A stretch of DNA of 64,000 nucleotides from Paenibacillus albidus (lineage in GTDB: Bacteria > Bacillota > Bacilli > Paenibacillales > Paenibacillaceae). This document shows, piece by piece, positions 9,476-17,572 of the stretch (positions are counted from its first letter, which is position 1; each line of letters begins with the position of its first letter). The DNA is taken from NCBI RefSeq assembly GCF_014644435.1, contig NZ_BMKR01000003.1:124001-188000 (forward strand), read 5' to 3'. The notes under the pieces are model-generated. The model ran no database searches. It was not told the origin of the DNA and saw only the letters and a list, made by a program, of their open reading frames with translations. The position numbers and the translations under genes were made by a program.

Positions 9476-10264
9476 TTAATGCTGCTCCTCATCCAAAAAA
9501 GGTTTGTTCACGTAATGGTACATGACGCCCATCAGAACCCCTCCGCCAATCAGATTGCCGAGCGTTACCGGTACAAGGTTATGCACCACCCCACCCCAGG
9601 AGATGGTTCCGGGATGATCGAGCACCAGCGCAATCGCGAACGTGCACATATTGGCAATACTGTGTTCATATCCGGAGATAAAGAAGCAGAATACAAACAA
9701 GACCATCGCGAACATCTTCGCTCCGTCGCCTTTCATCGACATGGGAACGAAAAAGGCCAGACACACCAGCCAATTACACAGAATCGCGCGGAAAAACAAT
9801 TGAATGGCCGGGGCCTCCATTTTATGGGCGACCACATCCAGCAAAAAGCCGTTTACATTCGAGTCATAAAATAATCCGGTCAGAAAGATCAGCAATGCAA
9901 ATGCCGCAGCCCCGAGAATATTGCCGACATAGCTGGTTGCCCACATCCGAATCACCTCAGGCCAGCGCATCTTCCGTCTTAACGCAGCGTAGGTGTAATA
10001 GAAGGTATCCCCGGTAAACAGGTCCCCGCCACCGTATGAAATCAGAATAATGGCCGCACCGAACGTAATGGCAGCCATGGGATACGTCATCGGAGAGTGC
10101 TCCATGTAAAAGAAATTACCCGTCTTAAACGCTACGATGACACCGAAGCCGATGAACATACTGGCCAGCATGGCCCTGGCAATATAGCGAAACGCACTTT
10201 GCCGAAAGATCTTCTGTTTCTTGAGCGCTAATTTTTCCACCTGCAGAAGTGCTTCGTTCTCCAT
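9476..10264 (-). CDS. Formate/nitrite transporter (FNT) family channel
   Basis: A 262-residue membrane protein with six predicted helices. FNT signatures are visible: the pore-lining loop GGGDLFTGDTFYYT, NWLVCLAFF, and the family motif GYEHSIANMCTF, which holds the conserved central histidine. The ATG at 10264 is preceded by GGAGGGTAT; the longer frame upstream encodes a hydrophobic stretch with no start signals and is disregarded. Family members move formate, nitrite, lactate or hydrosulfide; the substrate cannot be decided here. No nitrite reductase or pyruvate formate-lyase gene is nearby. Confidence 0.88.
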   Translation of the reverse strand: MENEALLQVEKLALKKQKIFRQSAFRYIARAMLASMFIGFGVIVAFKTGNFFYMEHSPMTYPMAAITFGAAIILISYGGGDLFTGDTFYYTYAALRRKMRWPEVIRMWATSYVGNILGAAAFALLIFLTGLFYDSNVNGFLLDVVAHKMEAPAIQLFFRAILCNWLVCLAFFVPMSMKGDGAKMFAMVLFVFCFFISGYEHSIANMCTFAIALVLDHPGTISWGGVVHNLVPVTLGNLIGGGVLMGVMYHYVNKPFLDEEQH

Positions 10265-10306
10265 ATACCCTCCGTGTTTGAAATATAATATTTCCAGCAT
10301 TTTATA

Positions 10307-10324
10307 ATGTTGATTGTACAACAT
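10307..10324. promoter_or_regulatory. Inverted repeat upstream of the FNT gene
   Basis: ATGTTG-ATTGTA-CAACAT is a perfect 6-bp dyad about 45 bp upstream of the start codon. It does not match the FNR (TGTGA-N6-TCACA) or Rex consensus closely. It is a candidate operator for an unidentified regulator. Confidence 0.4.
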
Positions 10325-10433
10325 CTTGGTTATTATTACCCAAAAAAACGCTAAAAATTGAAACAATCCACGGATCATCCCTAAAACACTTGACGATTGG
10401 GGGTATTAGAAGAACAATGCCCGGCTGCTACTG

Positions 10434-10526
10434 CTAAGGTTTGCCCTCATTCAGTTCCACGATAGCTTCCGCCTTTTCACTGCTGGCTACGATGATAAGC
10501 ACAAGTATCAAACCTCCCAGAATCAT
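10434..10526 (-). CDS. Possible 30-residue single-helix membrane peptide
   Basis: ATG at 10526 preceded by AGAGG with eight bases between; product MILGGLILVLIIVASSEKA plus an acidic-basic tail. One hydrophobic helix, no recognised family. It is short enough to be a chance frame; the good start context is the only support. Confidence 0.35.
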   Translation of the reverse strand: MILGGLILVLIIVASSEKAEAIVELNEGKP

Positions 10527-10666
10527 ATGCCTATCCTCTCTTCCTCCAGATGTAGTCTTGTGACAACTTATGTGCGGAGGAGAGGCTTTATGAATGGGCA
10601 GAGCAGGCGGTTTCGGTTTTGGTGTCGGCATAGAGCGGGCAGCCAGTTTGTCCAGCTGTCCGCTCC

Positions 10667-10854
10667 AATGTATTTAGTGCAGTCAAATCGCTCCGGGAGG
10701 GGCTCGAAAGTCCATTCTGATGTATTTTGTACATCGGAAACATAGAAAATATAGAAATACAGGCCCGCTCTGCCTTTCCTGATGCACAAAATGCAGCGAA
10801 ATCGAAAAAAAGTCGGGTTTGCCTGCGTTCCGATGCACAAAATGCAGTCAAACC
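10667..10854. repeat. Four copies of a short intergenic repeat
   Basis: Related 20-24 bp units occur at 10667-10690, 10719-10740, 10781-10804 and 10832-10854. The last two share GATGCACAAAATGCAG; the first has ATGTATTTAGTGCAG; the second has GATGTATTTTGTACATC. Three of the four continue with a version of TCAAAYC or CGAAATC. Units are spaced about 51-62 bp apart, with unrelated spacers. No coding frame in this stretch (10530-11130) has convincing start signals, so this gap appears non-coding. Confidence 0.6.
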
Positions 10855-11120
10855 AAAGGCTTAGAGTAGACAGCGGTTATGAATTGCGCCAACGCCATTA
10901 CCGAAGTAACGATGGCCAGGAATGTCCGCTAATGCCGGAATCTAATGGCAACTGGGAGGCTCTGTGAGTCTTTAGAGCTTGCGTTATAGACAACAGGTTC
11001 GGCAACTGATGAACAACCGGGGATTTCGCAGATTTCTGCTTTGAGGGATGGAAAAAGTGACGTTCGAGGTTGGATGGCTTTCGCTTGCCCATCAACTGCT
11101 AAATCAAGCTGTAAATGAAC

Positions 11121-11180
11121 AAAAACGCGAAAGCAGCGATTCTACGGGTAACGAAGGAATCGCTGCTCTGCTGTCTTTTT
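11121..11180. terminator. Bidirectional intrinsic terminator at the end of the ter cluster
   Basis: AGCAGCGATTC and GAATCGCTGCT form an 11-bp stem. On the minus strand it is followed by TTCGCGTTTTTG and serves the telA end of the cluster; on the plus strand it is followed by CTGCTGTCTTTTT. Confidence 0.75.
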
Positions 11181-11236
11181 ACAGTTTTTAGAATAAGAGT
11201 AATCCATTTATGGGACAGACTCTCTCGTTCTCTCTG

Positions 11237-12337
11237 TTAATTCAAAAAACTGCTAATTCCATTGGAAGCCTCGGCTTCCTTGAGCGCCGCCGGTTTGTCC
11301 CCTTCATTCAGGCCCAGACGGTTGTTCAGCTGCGTATTGATTGCGGTCATTTTGGTGGTATAGTCCTGGCAGCTCTCAATAATCCGGCGGTTGGACTGCT
11401 CCGATGTATCCAGGGCACTCAGCAGATCGCCGATAGCCTGGTTCACCGATTCGAGCGACATGGAAGGTTTGGAGAGCAGTTCCGTGGTCTTCTCCGTGGT
11501 AGTGCGGAGCAATCGGGCGTTCTCCTTGAACTGGTCCTCTATGGTCTTGTTGGTCGCTTCGACCGCAGAGATCACATTCTCCTGATCGGCGAGCGACATG
11601 GCTATCATCGCAGAGACCGTGATCAGGTTGGAAGTCTTGTCGATCGCATTGTTCACGGAGTCAATCAGCTTGTCGTTATTATCGTTAATGATATCTGTAG
11701 CGGCAATCGCCTGGTTATAGAGCAGGATCATCTCTGTCATGGACTGGATGCGAACCATAACCTTACGCAGGCCACGCTCCAAATATGTTTTGCGCAGTTC
11801 ATTCTCGGGTTTGGCAATCTCCACCTCGAACATTTCCTTCAGCTTGTTGCCGAAGGCGATCTTCGTCTGGAGGTTGTAGATCTCCTCCATGGAGGTCCGT
11901 TTCAGCTGGCGCATGTTCACAATGCTCTCCTCCAGCGTATCTCTGCCATCCCGCAGACCGGCTATAATGGCATCGATATTGGTACGGACGGACTGATACT
12001 TGTAGACGTAGTTCTTGAGCGGGCTTTTACGCAGGATTTTGCCAAAAAAGCTCACATTCTTGCTCTGCTGCAAATCCTCGCATTCATTGCGCAGCTTCAT
12101 AATCATATTCGGCACTTCCACGCGTTTGCCGGACATCAGATCATTCACCGGGCGATCCAGCAGCTTCAAGGTTTGCCCCGCTTTCTCCTGTGTCTTCACG
12201 CCAAGCTTGCCGATCTCATCCATTAAAGAATCCAGCGTAACCGTATCGGTCTTGGCCACCTGCTCAATCAGCTGCGAGGCTTCTTGAACCACCTTCTGTT
12301 CATCCTCTTTTTTCAATTGGATTAATTGTGTGGACAT
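11237..12337 (-). CDS. telA: TelA-family toxic anion resistance protein
   Basis: A 366-residue soluble helical protein of the TelA family (Bacillus YaaN/YceH type). Conserved segments include SFFGKILRKSPLKNYVYKYQ, GRDTLEESI, the central helices around LKEMFEVEIAKPENELRK and RVQSMTEMI-like RIQSMTEMILLYNQA, and ATDIINDNNDKLI. Length is normal for the family. It is the last gene of the minus-strand ter cluster, 11 bp after the XpaC-like gene; the same XpaC-TelA pairing is known in Bacillus. Members confer resistance to tellurite, cell-envelope antibiotics or bacteriocins by an unknown mechanism. Confidence 0.92.
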   Translation of the reverse strand: MSTQLIQLKKEDEQKVVQEASQLIEQVAKTDTVTLDSLMDEIGKLGVKTQEKAGQTLKLLDRPVNDLMSGKRVEVPNMIMKLRNECEDLQQSKNVSFFGKILRKSPLKNYVYKYQSVRTNIDAIIAGLRDGRDTLEESIVNMRQLKRTSMEEIYNLQTKIAFGNKLKEMFEVEIAKPENELRKTYLERGLRKVMVRIQSMTEMILLYNQAIAATDIINDNNDKLIDSVNNAIDKTSNLITVSAMIAMSLADQENVISAVEATNKTIEDQFKENARLLRTTTEKTTELLSKPSMSLESVNQAIGDLLSALDTSEQSNRRIIESCQDYTTKMTAINTQLNNRLGLNEGDKPAALKEAEASNGISSFLN

Positions 12338-12348
12338 GGGCTTCCCTC

Positions 12349-13077
12349 CTATAATTCGGAACTGCTGTATCGCTGATGAATCAGCTCGGCCTTAGTCTGA
12401 AGCTCCATCAAATCTTTATGCTCGATCGTTGAGGCAATATCCGATATTTTGGTATCGACATCACGCAAGCCGTTCAGCAGCATTCTCCGGTTCTTGGTCT
12501 TCGCTTCGCCGCCAAGCCGCAGGAACGGATTGATCACACCGTTCAGATCCTTCAGAATCAACCGGCGGACCGTATGATTAATCTCTCCGTTATTCAGCTC
12601 CTGAAGCAGCGGGATAATACGCTGCAGCCGGGCGAATAAAGCCAGTGACTTCTCTACAATCTCATTATCCAGCGTATCCTTGCGGCCTTCGGAAATAATC
12701 ATATCCTCCAGAATGCTCAGGTACTCCACCACCGGAGCGAACTCCGGGCCAATCTCCCGGGCGGCCCCGGCAGCTCCGGCAGGGCCCTGAACTGCAGGAA
12801 CATCTGCAGCGGAGCTGGCACCATTCAGATTCAGCTCCCTGCCCCCATTTCCGGAAGCGTCCGGAGAAGCAACACGGGGCGGCTCTTGCCGCACAGGCAG
12901 CACCTCTGGAGGCAGGTTGGTACCGGAGTCCCGCTTGCCGAACAGACCGACAACCGCACCCGCCAGCGGGAACAGCAGCGAGATCATCTCCGGCAGAATA
13001 GGACTTGTCAATACAGCAGCGGCGTAACCAACGGCAGCATACAACAATATTTTTAATTTATAAGAAATTATTCTCAC
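12349..13077 (-). CDS. XpaC-like membrane-anchored protein
   Basis: A 242-residue protein with an N-terminal hydrophobic segment (about residues 8-45), a proline/alanine-rich linker (about 50-105) and a helical C-terminal domain (about 110-242). Position directly before telA and the helical domain match XpaC (5-bromo-4-chloroindolyl phosphate hydrolysis protein) of the Bacillus xpaC-yaaN pair; similarity is by eye and moderate. The start is ambiguous: the first usual start is GTG at 13077, but the best ribosome binding site, AGAGGTGA, overlaps that GTG and would suit a start a few codons later, where only ATA or ATT are present. A role in envelope stress is inferred from context. Confidence 0.7.
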   Translation of the reverse strand: MRIISYKLKILLYAAVGYAAAVLTSPILPEMISLLFPLAGAVVGLFGKRDSGTNLPPEVLPVRQEPPRVASPDASGNGGRELNLNGASSAADVPAVQGPAGAAGAAREIGPEFAPVVEYLSILEDMIISEGRKDTLDNEIVEKSLALFARLQRIIPLLQELNNGEINHTVRRLILKDLNGVINPFLRLGGEAKTKNRRMLLNGLRDVDTKISDIASTIEHKDLMELQTKAELIHQRYSSSEL

Positions 13078-13102
13078 CTCTTGTGAGCGTATTTCTTGAC
13101 GC

Positions 13103-14158
13103 TCAATTCACGGCATCCGGGATGACGGATTGGCCGTTTATTTTCATGATCAACGGCTGCTCTACATGGCTGGCCAATACATCATGAGCGAATTCGGCAG
13201 GCTGGACCTCGCCGCCGAGGGCGCTTTTGACCGCCAGATACGGAAAGTTAATACCCGACAGACAAGAGATATGCAATCCTCCGGACATCCGGGGATTGAT
13301 CTCCAGCAGCTTGGGGGTATCTCCGCTATATTTCATTTGAATGTTAAAATTAAACGGGATGCGGTAGGTCTCGGCCACCTTCAGCGCAATATCCTCCAGC
13401 TCAGGGATATGCTCCATGAGCCGCAGTCTGCCCCCGGCCTTACGGCGCGGAACGGCTGCGAGCAGCTTGCCATTCTCATCCGCCAGACAATCTATGCTGT
13501 ACTCAAACCCTTCCAGCAGCTCCATTACCATCAAGTCCGGGAAGGATGGGACTGTGGATAGAATATGATACGCCTCGTCAAAGGAGATCAGCGGAGTTAC
13601 ATGGCCGAACAGCTCCTTCAGAGGACTGCGGCCATTATCTATAATGCGGAAGCCGAGGCCGCCCTCCGTTTCAGTGGGCTTGAAGCAGACACGGTGGCCT
13701 TTGGCGGCCAGATCCTGATAGGCTTCCCTGAATTGCTCGGCCGTCCGGACCACATGATAATCGGGAATCGTCATAATTCCTTTGCCCGCGACACTTTCGT
13801 AGAACTTGCCCTTATCCATAATCGTCTCCAGCAGGTCCAGATCCCGGCAGACCAGAAGCTTCGTCCCGATCGCATCAAACAAAGCGGCATGCAAAGCAAT
13901 GTCCAGCATGTGCAGTCTCGGAATAAAGATATCAATCTCATTCCGGCGGCAAAAGTCTACGCAAAAGTGAACGTATTCAATCCCTTCCAGCGCAGGCTCC
14001 GTCCCGGCAACATCAGCCCCTTGCAGCGACATATGGTTGATATCGGGATGTGTAGCGAAGATCTGCACAGGGACGCCATCTTCGTTATTGCGGATAAGAT
14101 TCATATAATGAAAAGCTACGGAAAACCAGCGGTTGAAGTATATATTTACCTTTTTCAC
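13103..14158 (-). CDS. ATP-grasp ligase of the Ter-linked biosynthetic module
   Basis: A 351-residue ATP-grasp enzyme. Visible motifs are VCFKPTETEGGLGFRII (nucleotide-binding lysine and glycine-rich loop), the metal-binding segment KLLEINPRMSGGLHISC (E and N ligands, usually written ENxR in the family) and the central strand VMELLEGFEYSID. Such enzymes join a carboxylate to an amine or thiol with ATP. Its start overlaps the preceding HAD gene by ATGA, so the two are translationally coupled. The same set of ATP-grasp, HAD, two phosphoribosyltransferase-type and CitE-like genes is known from Ter-linked neighbourhoods and is predicted to make a nucleoside-like metabolite. Confidence 0.88.
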   Translation of the reverse strand: MKKVNIYFNRWFSVAFHYMNLIRNNEDGVPVQIFATHPDINHMSLQGADVAGTEPALEGIEYVHFCVDFCRRNEIDIFIPRLHMLDIALHAALFDAIGTKLLVCRDLDLLETIMDKGKFYESVAGKGIMTIPDYHVVRTAEQFREAYQDLAAKGHRVCFKPTETEGGLGFRIIDNGRSPLKELFGHVTPLISFDEAYHILSTVPSFPDLMVMELLEGFEYSIDCLADENGKLLAAVPRRKAGGRLRLMEHIPELEDIALKVAETYRIPFNFNIQMKYSGDTPKLLEINPRMSGGLHISCLSGINFPYLAVKSALGGEVQPAEFAHDVLASHVEQPLIMKINGQSVIPDAVN

Positions 14159-14994
14159 TTATGGACCACTCCCAATAAGGCTAGATTGTTGTAAGTCATG
14201 TGCACATACTGCATAATCTCATCAGCGGCAAATACGCCCGCCTGTGCGGTAAAGGGATACTTCAATTGTACAAGACCACTCTGCTGCTCGGCAAATATCT
14301 CCCCATGGCAAGGAGCGATCGCATAATCGGCACTCTCCAAAAGACTCTTATCCAGCAGCGAATCCCCCGAAGCCACCAGGGGCTCCGACTGGACTGTACG
14401 GCGTACATGAATAATGGCATCGCTTTTGTTGACTGCCGCAGGCACAACATACAGCTTGCGCCCCTGGAGAGAGACTTTCCAGCCTAAACTGTCCAGCCGT
14501 TCGGCCAGTTGATTAATTTCATCGAGTGGCAGCAGATCACGGTGAACCACATAAGTGTAAAACAGCTCATCGCAATACCGTTCACTGATAATCCATTCTT
14601 CCCGCACAACCGACCTGACCCGTGCTCTCACTTCCTCAGCCGCAGCCGAGCCGCTCTCCACCAGCTTGCCAACCGCCGCTCTCCAGCTTGTGTCCACTAC
14701 TCCGTTAACCAGAATATTCCCGCCGTTGCTCGTAATGGCATAATCAGGAATTACCGTCTCCTGGAACAGATTAATTCGTTGATACTGCTGTATAGTACGT
14801 GTCGTCACCGGCATAAAAATAATGCTGTTGCTTGCCGTCAACGCCTTGAGCAGGGACAGGGCCTGCTCAGAGATATACGATACCGTCCTGCCGTCTATAA
14901 CCTCAGCCGGGATCAATCCTGGTGAATCCTCGGAGACCCCAAGGGCACCGAGAGAATAAATCAGCGTACGGTCCAAATCGCTGGCATAGATCAT
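14155..14994 (-). CDS. HAD-family phosphatase of the Ter-linked module
   Basis: A 279-residue HAD hydrolase. Motif I is DLDRTL near the N-terminus (nucleophile D6 and acid/base D8); motif II is VTTRT; motif III/IV is AAVNKSDAI and ASGDSLLDKSLL. The long insertion between motifs II and III resembles the C2 cap of Cof-type or sucrose-phosphatase-like members. Overlaps of 4 bp with the genes on both sides show tight coupling. The likely substrate is a phosphorylated intermediate of the metabolite made by this cluster (inference). Confidence 0.88.
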   Translation of the reverse strand: MIYASDLDRTLIYSLGALGVSEDSPGLIPAEVIDGRTVSYISEQALSLLKALTASNSIIFMPVTTRTIQQYQRINLFQETVIPDYAITSNGGNILVNGVVDTSWRAAVGKLVESGSAAAEEVRARVRSVVREEWIISERYCDELFYTYVVHRDLLPLDEINQLAERLDSLGWKVSLQGRKLYVVPAAVNKSDAIIHVRRTVQSEPLVASGDSLLDKSLLESADYAIAPCHGEIFAEQQSGLVQLKYPFTAQAGVFAADEIMQYVHMTYNNLALLGVVHK

Positions 14995-16142
14995 TCGCTT
15001 TCCCCTTTCAGCGGTTTGATGATTCCGCAGCAGGAGTAAGTCATCCCGGGGAATACTTCTACCGGTACACCACGGTCCTCGGCAAGCAGCAGAATATGCC
15101 GCAAATTCGGATTATCCATAGTATCGACAAGAATTTTCCAGGGTACTCTCCGCAGCAGCACCCGGGTAGTTTCACCGACACCGGGCTTGACCAGATTAAT
15201 ATCCTCAATGCCAAAGGTCTGTTGGATATTCTGAATATCGCGCAGCCCTTGCCAGGTAATCTCCGGCGGGGAATCGAGCATATCCATAGCAGACCTCCGG
15301 GCCTCAGCCGCAGCACCGGCGAAGTAGGGGGAGATACTGTCAATAAAGACATTGGACTGGTCCGTATCCAGCCATTCCTTATAGAATTTGGCACCATGGA
15401 ATTCATCCGGCCCAATCAGATCATCCCGCAGCACGGTGCGGCTCATCAGCCCGGAGACCGTTGAATTCAGACAGGCGCTCGGGATCAGATAGTCCTCCCG
15501 GGTCCCGAAAGTGCCTGAGCAGTGCCCCGGGTCAGCCAGCACAGCCAGATCGTCATTCAGCCGAATGCCATATTTCCGGTGAAGACGGTCACAGGCTTCG
15601 ATAAGCACCTTGCGGATCGCTCCCTTTCCCGTCCAGCCGTCGATAAACTGCAGATCGGCATCCTGTCCATGCTGCTGCAGGATATAAAGAATCGCATTCT
15701 CGTCAATGCCCTTGCCCCGGATAATAGAAATGCTGTAATGCGGAAATTCCCAGCCGTATATTTCTGCAATATAACGTCTGATTAATACACCTATCGGCGT
15801 TCCCGCTCTGGCCAGCGAGACCAGCACAGCCCCTTTGCCCCTGCGGGCGACAATGATCTCGGAGACCACTGCCACCGCCAGCGCTACTTTGCCCGCCGAT
15901 TGCTGCAGCGTTTCATGGAACAACTCAATATACTGGGCGGTAGGCTGGTATTCTACCGGAAGCATCTCGGAATAATGCACCCCGGACTGGATAGCCCGTT
16001 CCCGCTCTTCCGTTGCCCGTTCCAGGGAGACTCTGCTGAGATCCTTCAGCAGGAAGGTTACATCAGCCGGAGGATAGCTGCCCAGCCGTACCGGGGGAGT
16101 GATTCTCTTGTTCATGATTTCTTCCGTACGGATTCCGCTCAA
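14991..16142 (-). CDS. StiP-family phosphoribosyltransferase-like protein
   Basis: A 383-residue protein of the family often labelled cysteine protease StiP; the family was reinterpreted as a phosphoribosyltransferase fold with a C-terminal PELOTA-like RNA-binding part. Visible conserved stretches are RLGSYPPADVTFLLKDLS near the start, VSLARAGTPIGVLIRR, HYSISIIRGKGID, FIDGWTGKGAI (a PRPP-type loop) and DLAVLADPGHC. The start is TTG, seven bases after GGAGGTG and overlapping the stop of the upstream gene (ATTGA), so it depends on coupled translation. Probably acts with the next phosphoribosyltransferase on a nucleoside-like product. Confidence 0.88.
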   Translation of the reverse strand: MSGIRTEEIMNKRITPPVRLGSYPPADVTFLLKDLSRVSLERATEERERAIQSGVHYSEMLPVEYQPTAQYIELFHETLQQSAGKVALAVAVVSEIIVARRGKGAVLVSLARAGTPIGVLIRRYIAEIYGWEFPHYSISIIRGKGIDENAILYILQQHGQDADLQFIDGWTGKGAIRKVLIEACDRLHRKYGIRLNDDLAVLADPGHCSGTFGTREDYLIPSACLNSTVSGLMSRTVLRDDLIGPDEFHGAKFYKEWLDTDQSNVFIDSISPYFAGAAAEARRSAMDMLDSPPEITWQGLRDIQNIQQTFGIEDINLVKPGVGETTRVLLRRVPWKILVDTMDNPNLRHILLLAEDRGVPVEVFPGMTYSCCGIIKPLKGESE

Positions 16143-17572
16143 TCGCCGGCACCTCCATTTCCTGAATCTTCGGATGTGAGGACAATAAGATGTACCTTCC
16201 GTCCTGCCAGTTTTTGCAGGATATCCGTCATCGGCTTAATCCGCTCAGGCGGCACTTCCCGCTCCAACAGAACGAAGATTTCATCATATTGGCCCGGTTC
16301 TACATTATAGATAAAGTTCGTAATCTCAGGATCACCTGCTGACGGATAGGCCGCCGCACTATGTACACCATAGTCGGGCCTGCGCTCAGGATGAATCGGA
16401 CTGCGGGTGGTGGATTGATAGGAGATGCCATCCCCCATTCCGGCTGCAATCCGCATCGGCAGGTACATGAATTCCCCAACACCCATCACCAGCGCCCTCG
16501 GGCCCTCGCGTTGACTGCGCAGCTTAGCTGCAATCCGCGTAACTGCTTGATCTATCAGAGTGTTGTCCTGCGACACTATGCCAAAGCGGCCGCTGCATTT
16601 CACATAAGGAGACCCGTTGATCTCTCCATAGGAATCCTTTGAGGTAACCGGCAGCCGTTCCAGTTCATCCCGGACATGCGTAACCACGACTGGAACCTCG
16701 GCCGCCGAGGCTAAGCGGGCAACATCCTCTTGGGCATGGAGAAGCGGGGTCCCCTGTACTTCTATACTGCCTTGTAGCAAGCATAGCGATCGGATCCGAA
16801 TCCCCAGCTCCTGTTCAAGTTCCTGATAGACCTCAATATTCTTGCCGGTTCTCCAGTCGAGGAGGGAGGCAACCACGTATTCCTGCCGCGGGAATTTGGA
16901 CTGGATGTCACGGATGGTATTTACGGCCGTATTGCCCGTCGTAATCTCATCATCTACCAGTATAATCGGCTCGCTCCCTGATAATAATCCGCGGTCCAAG
17001 GCATAACAGAGATGATCCACTGCATGCGAATGCTCTTCTTCGAAGCTCACAACCGATTCAAGATCAGGAATATCCTCACGGGTAGTATGAATATATGAGG
17101 CACCCCCGGCAAAGATGTTGTACATACTGTGGCCCAAGGCAGTCGCCGTCTCGGCAAAGCCGATAAAGATCACCGGACTTGGCAGAGTCAGCCGGGCCGC
17201 CAGCAGAGCATGATAAGCATCCTCCGCTTGCTCCGGGTGAATCAGACCCTGCACGGCTTTATTCAGCAGCTCCTCCATCCATCCCTGGGCGGCTTCCCCG
17301 TCACGGTTCAGCTCTTGATACAGCAGCAGGCCTAGTGCCGCTCCGCTTAACAGCGGGGTGTACGGATTAACGGGAATATGTTTTCCAAGCACCTTGCTCA
17401 CGAATAAAAAGGAACGTTTCTTGTTAATGCGGGCAGCCATGGAGAACAGGGATTCAACCGGCATATGAAAGGGATTCGCTGTCTCGGTTACCGTGACCTG
17501 CAGGTTCTCCACGATATTAAACGTGTGTATATTCGTTTTCGGGTAATAATCCGACAAAATGCTGTTGTTCAT
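16139..17572 (-). CDS. Phosphoribosyltransferase with TRSP domain
   Basis: A 477-residue two-part enzyme. The N-terminal two thirds form a type I phosphoribosyltransferase-like domain, with the PRPP loop in ILVDDEITTGNTAVNTI and the flanking strand PVIFIGFAETATALG. The C-terminal part (about 320-460) matches the TRSP domain described next to it in ter gene neighbourhoods, including ALVMGVGEFMYLPMRIA. The ATG at 17572 follows GGGGTG and lies inside the end of the CitE-like gene (56-bp overlap). Confidence 0.87.
   Translation of the reverse strand: MNNSILSDYYPKTNIHTFNIVENLQVTVTETANPFHMPVESLFSMAARINKKRSFLFVSKVLGKHIPVNPYTPLLSGAALGLLLYQELNRDGEAAQGWMEELLNKAVQGLIHPEQAEDAYHALLAARLTLPSPVIFIGFAETATALGHSMYNIFAGGASYIHTTREDIPDLESVVSFEEEHSHAVDHLCYALDRGLLSGSEPIILVDDEITTGNTAVNTIRDIQSKFPRQEYVVASLLDWRTGKNIEVYQELEQELGIRIRSLCLLQGSIEVQGTPLLHAQEDVARLASAAEVPVVVTHVRDELERLPVTSKDSYGEINGSPYVKCSGRFGIVSQDNTLIDQAVTRIAAKLRSQREGPRALVMGVGEFMYLPMRIAAGMGDGISYQSTTRSPIHPERRPDYGVHSAAAYPSAGDPEITNFIYNVEPGQYDEIFVLLEREVPPERIKPMTDILQKLAGRKVHLIVLTSEDSGNGGAGD

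Noticed and set aside
10590..10745. Plus-strand frame with a fair ribosome binding site
   Set aside because: Product is Arg/Ser-rich without any pattern and covers two units of the intergenic repeat.
10667..10854. CRISPR array
   Set aside because: Units vary in sequence and length, spacers are not uniform and no cas genes are near.
11210..12226. 338-codon plus-strand frame opposite telA
   Set aside because: Frame shadow of the telA coding strand; composition rich in H, Q and L typical of antisense frames.
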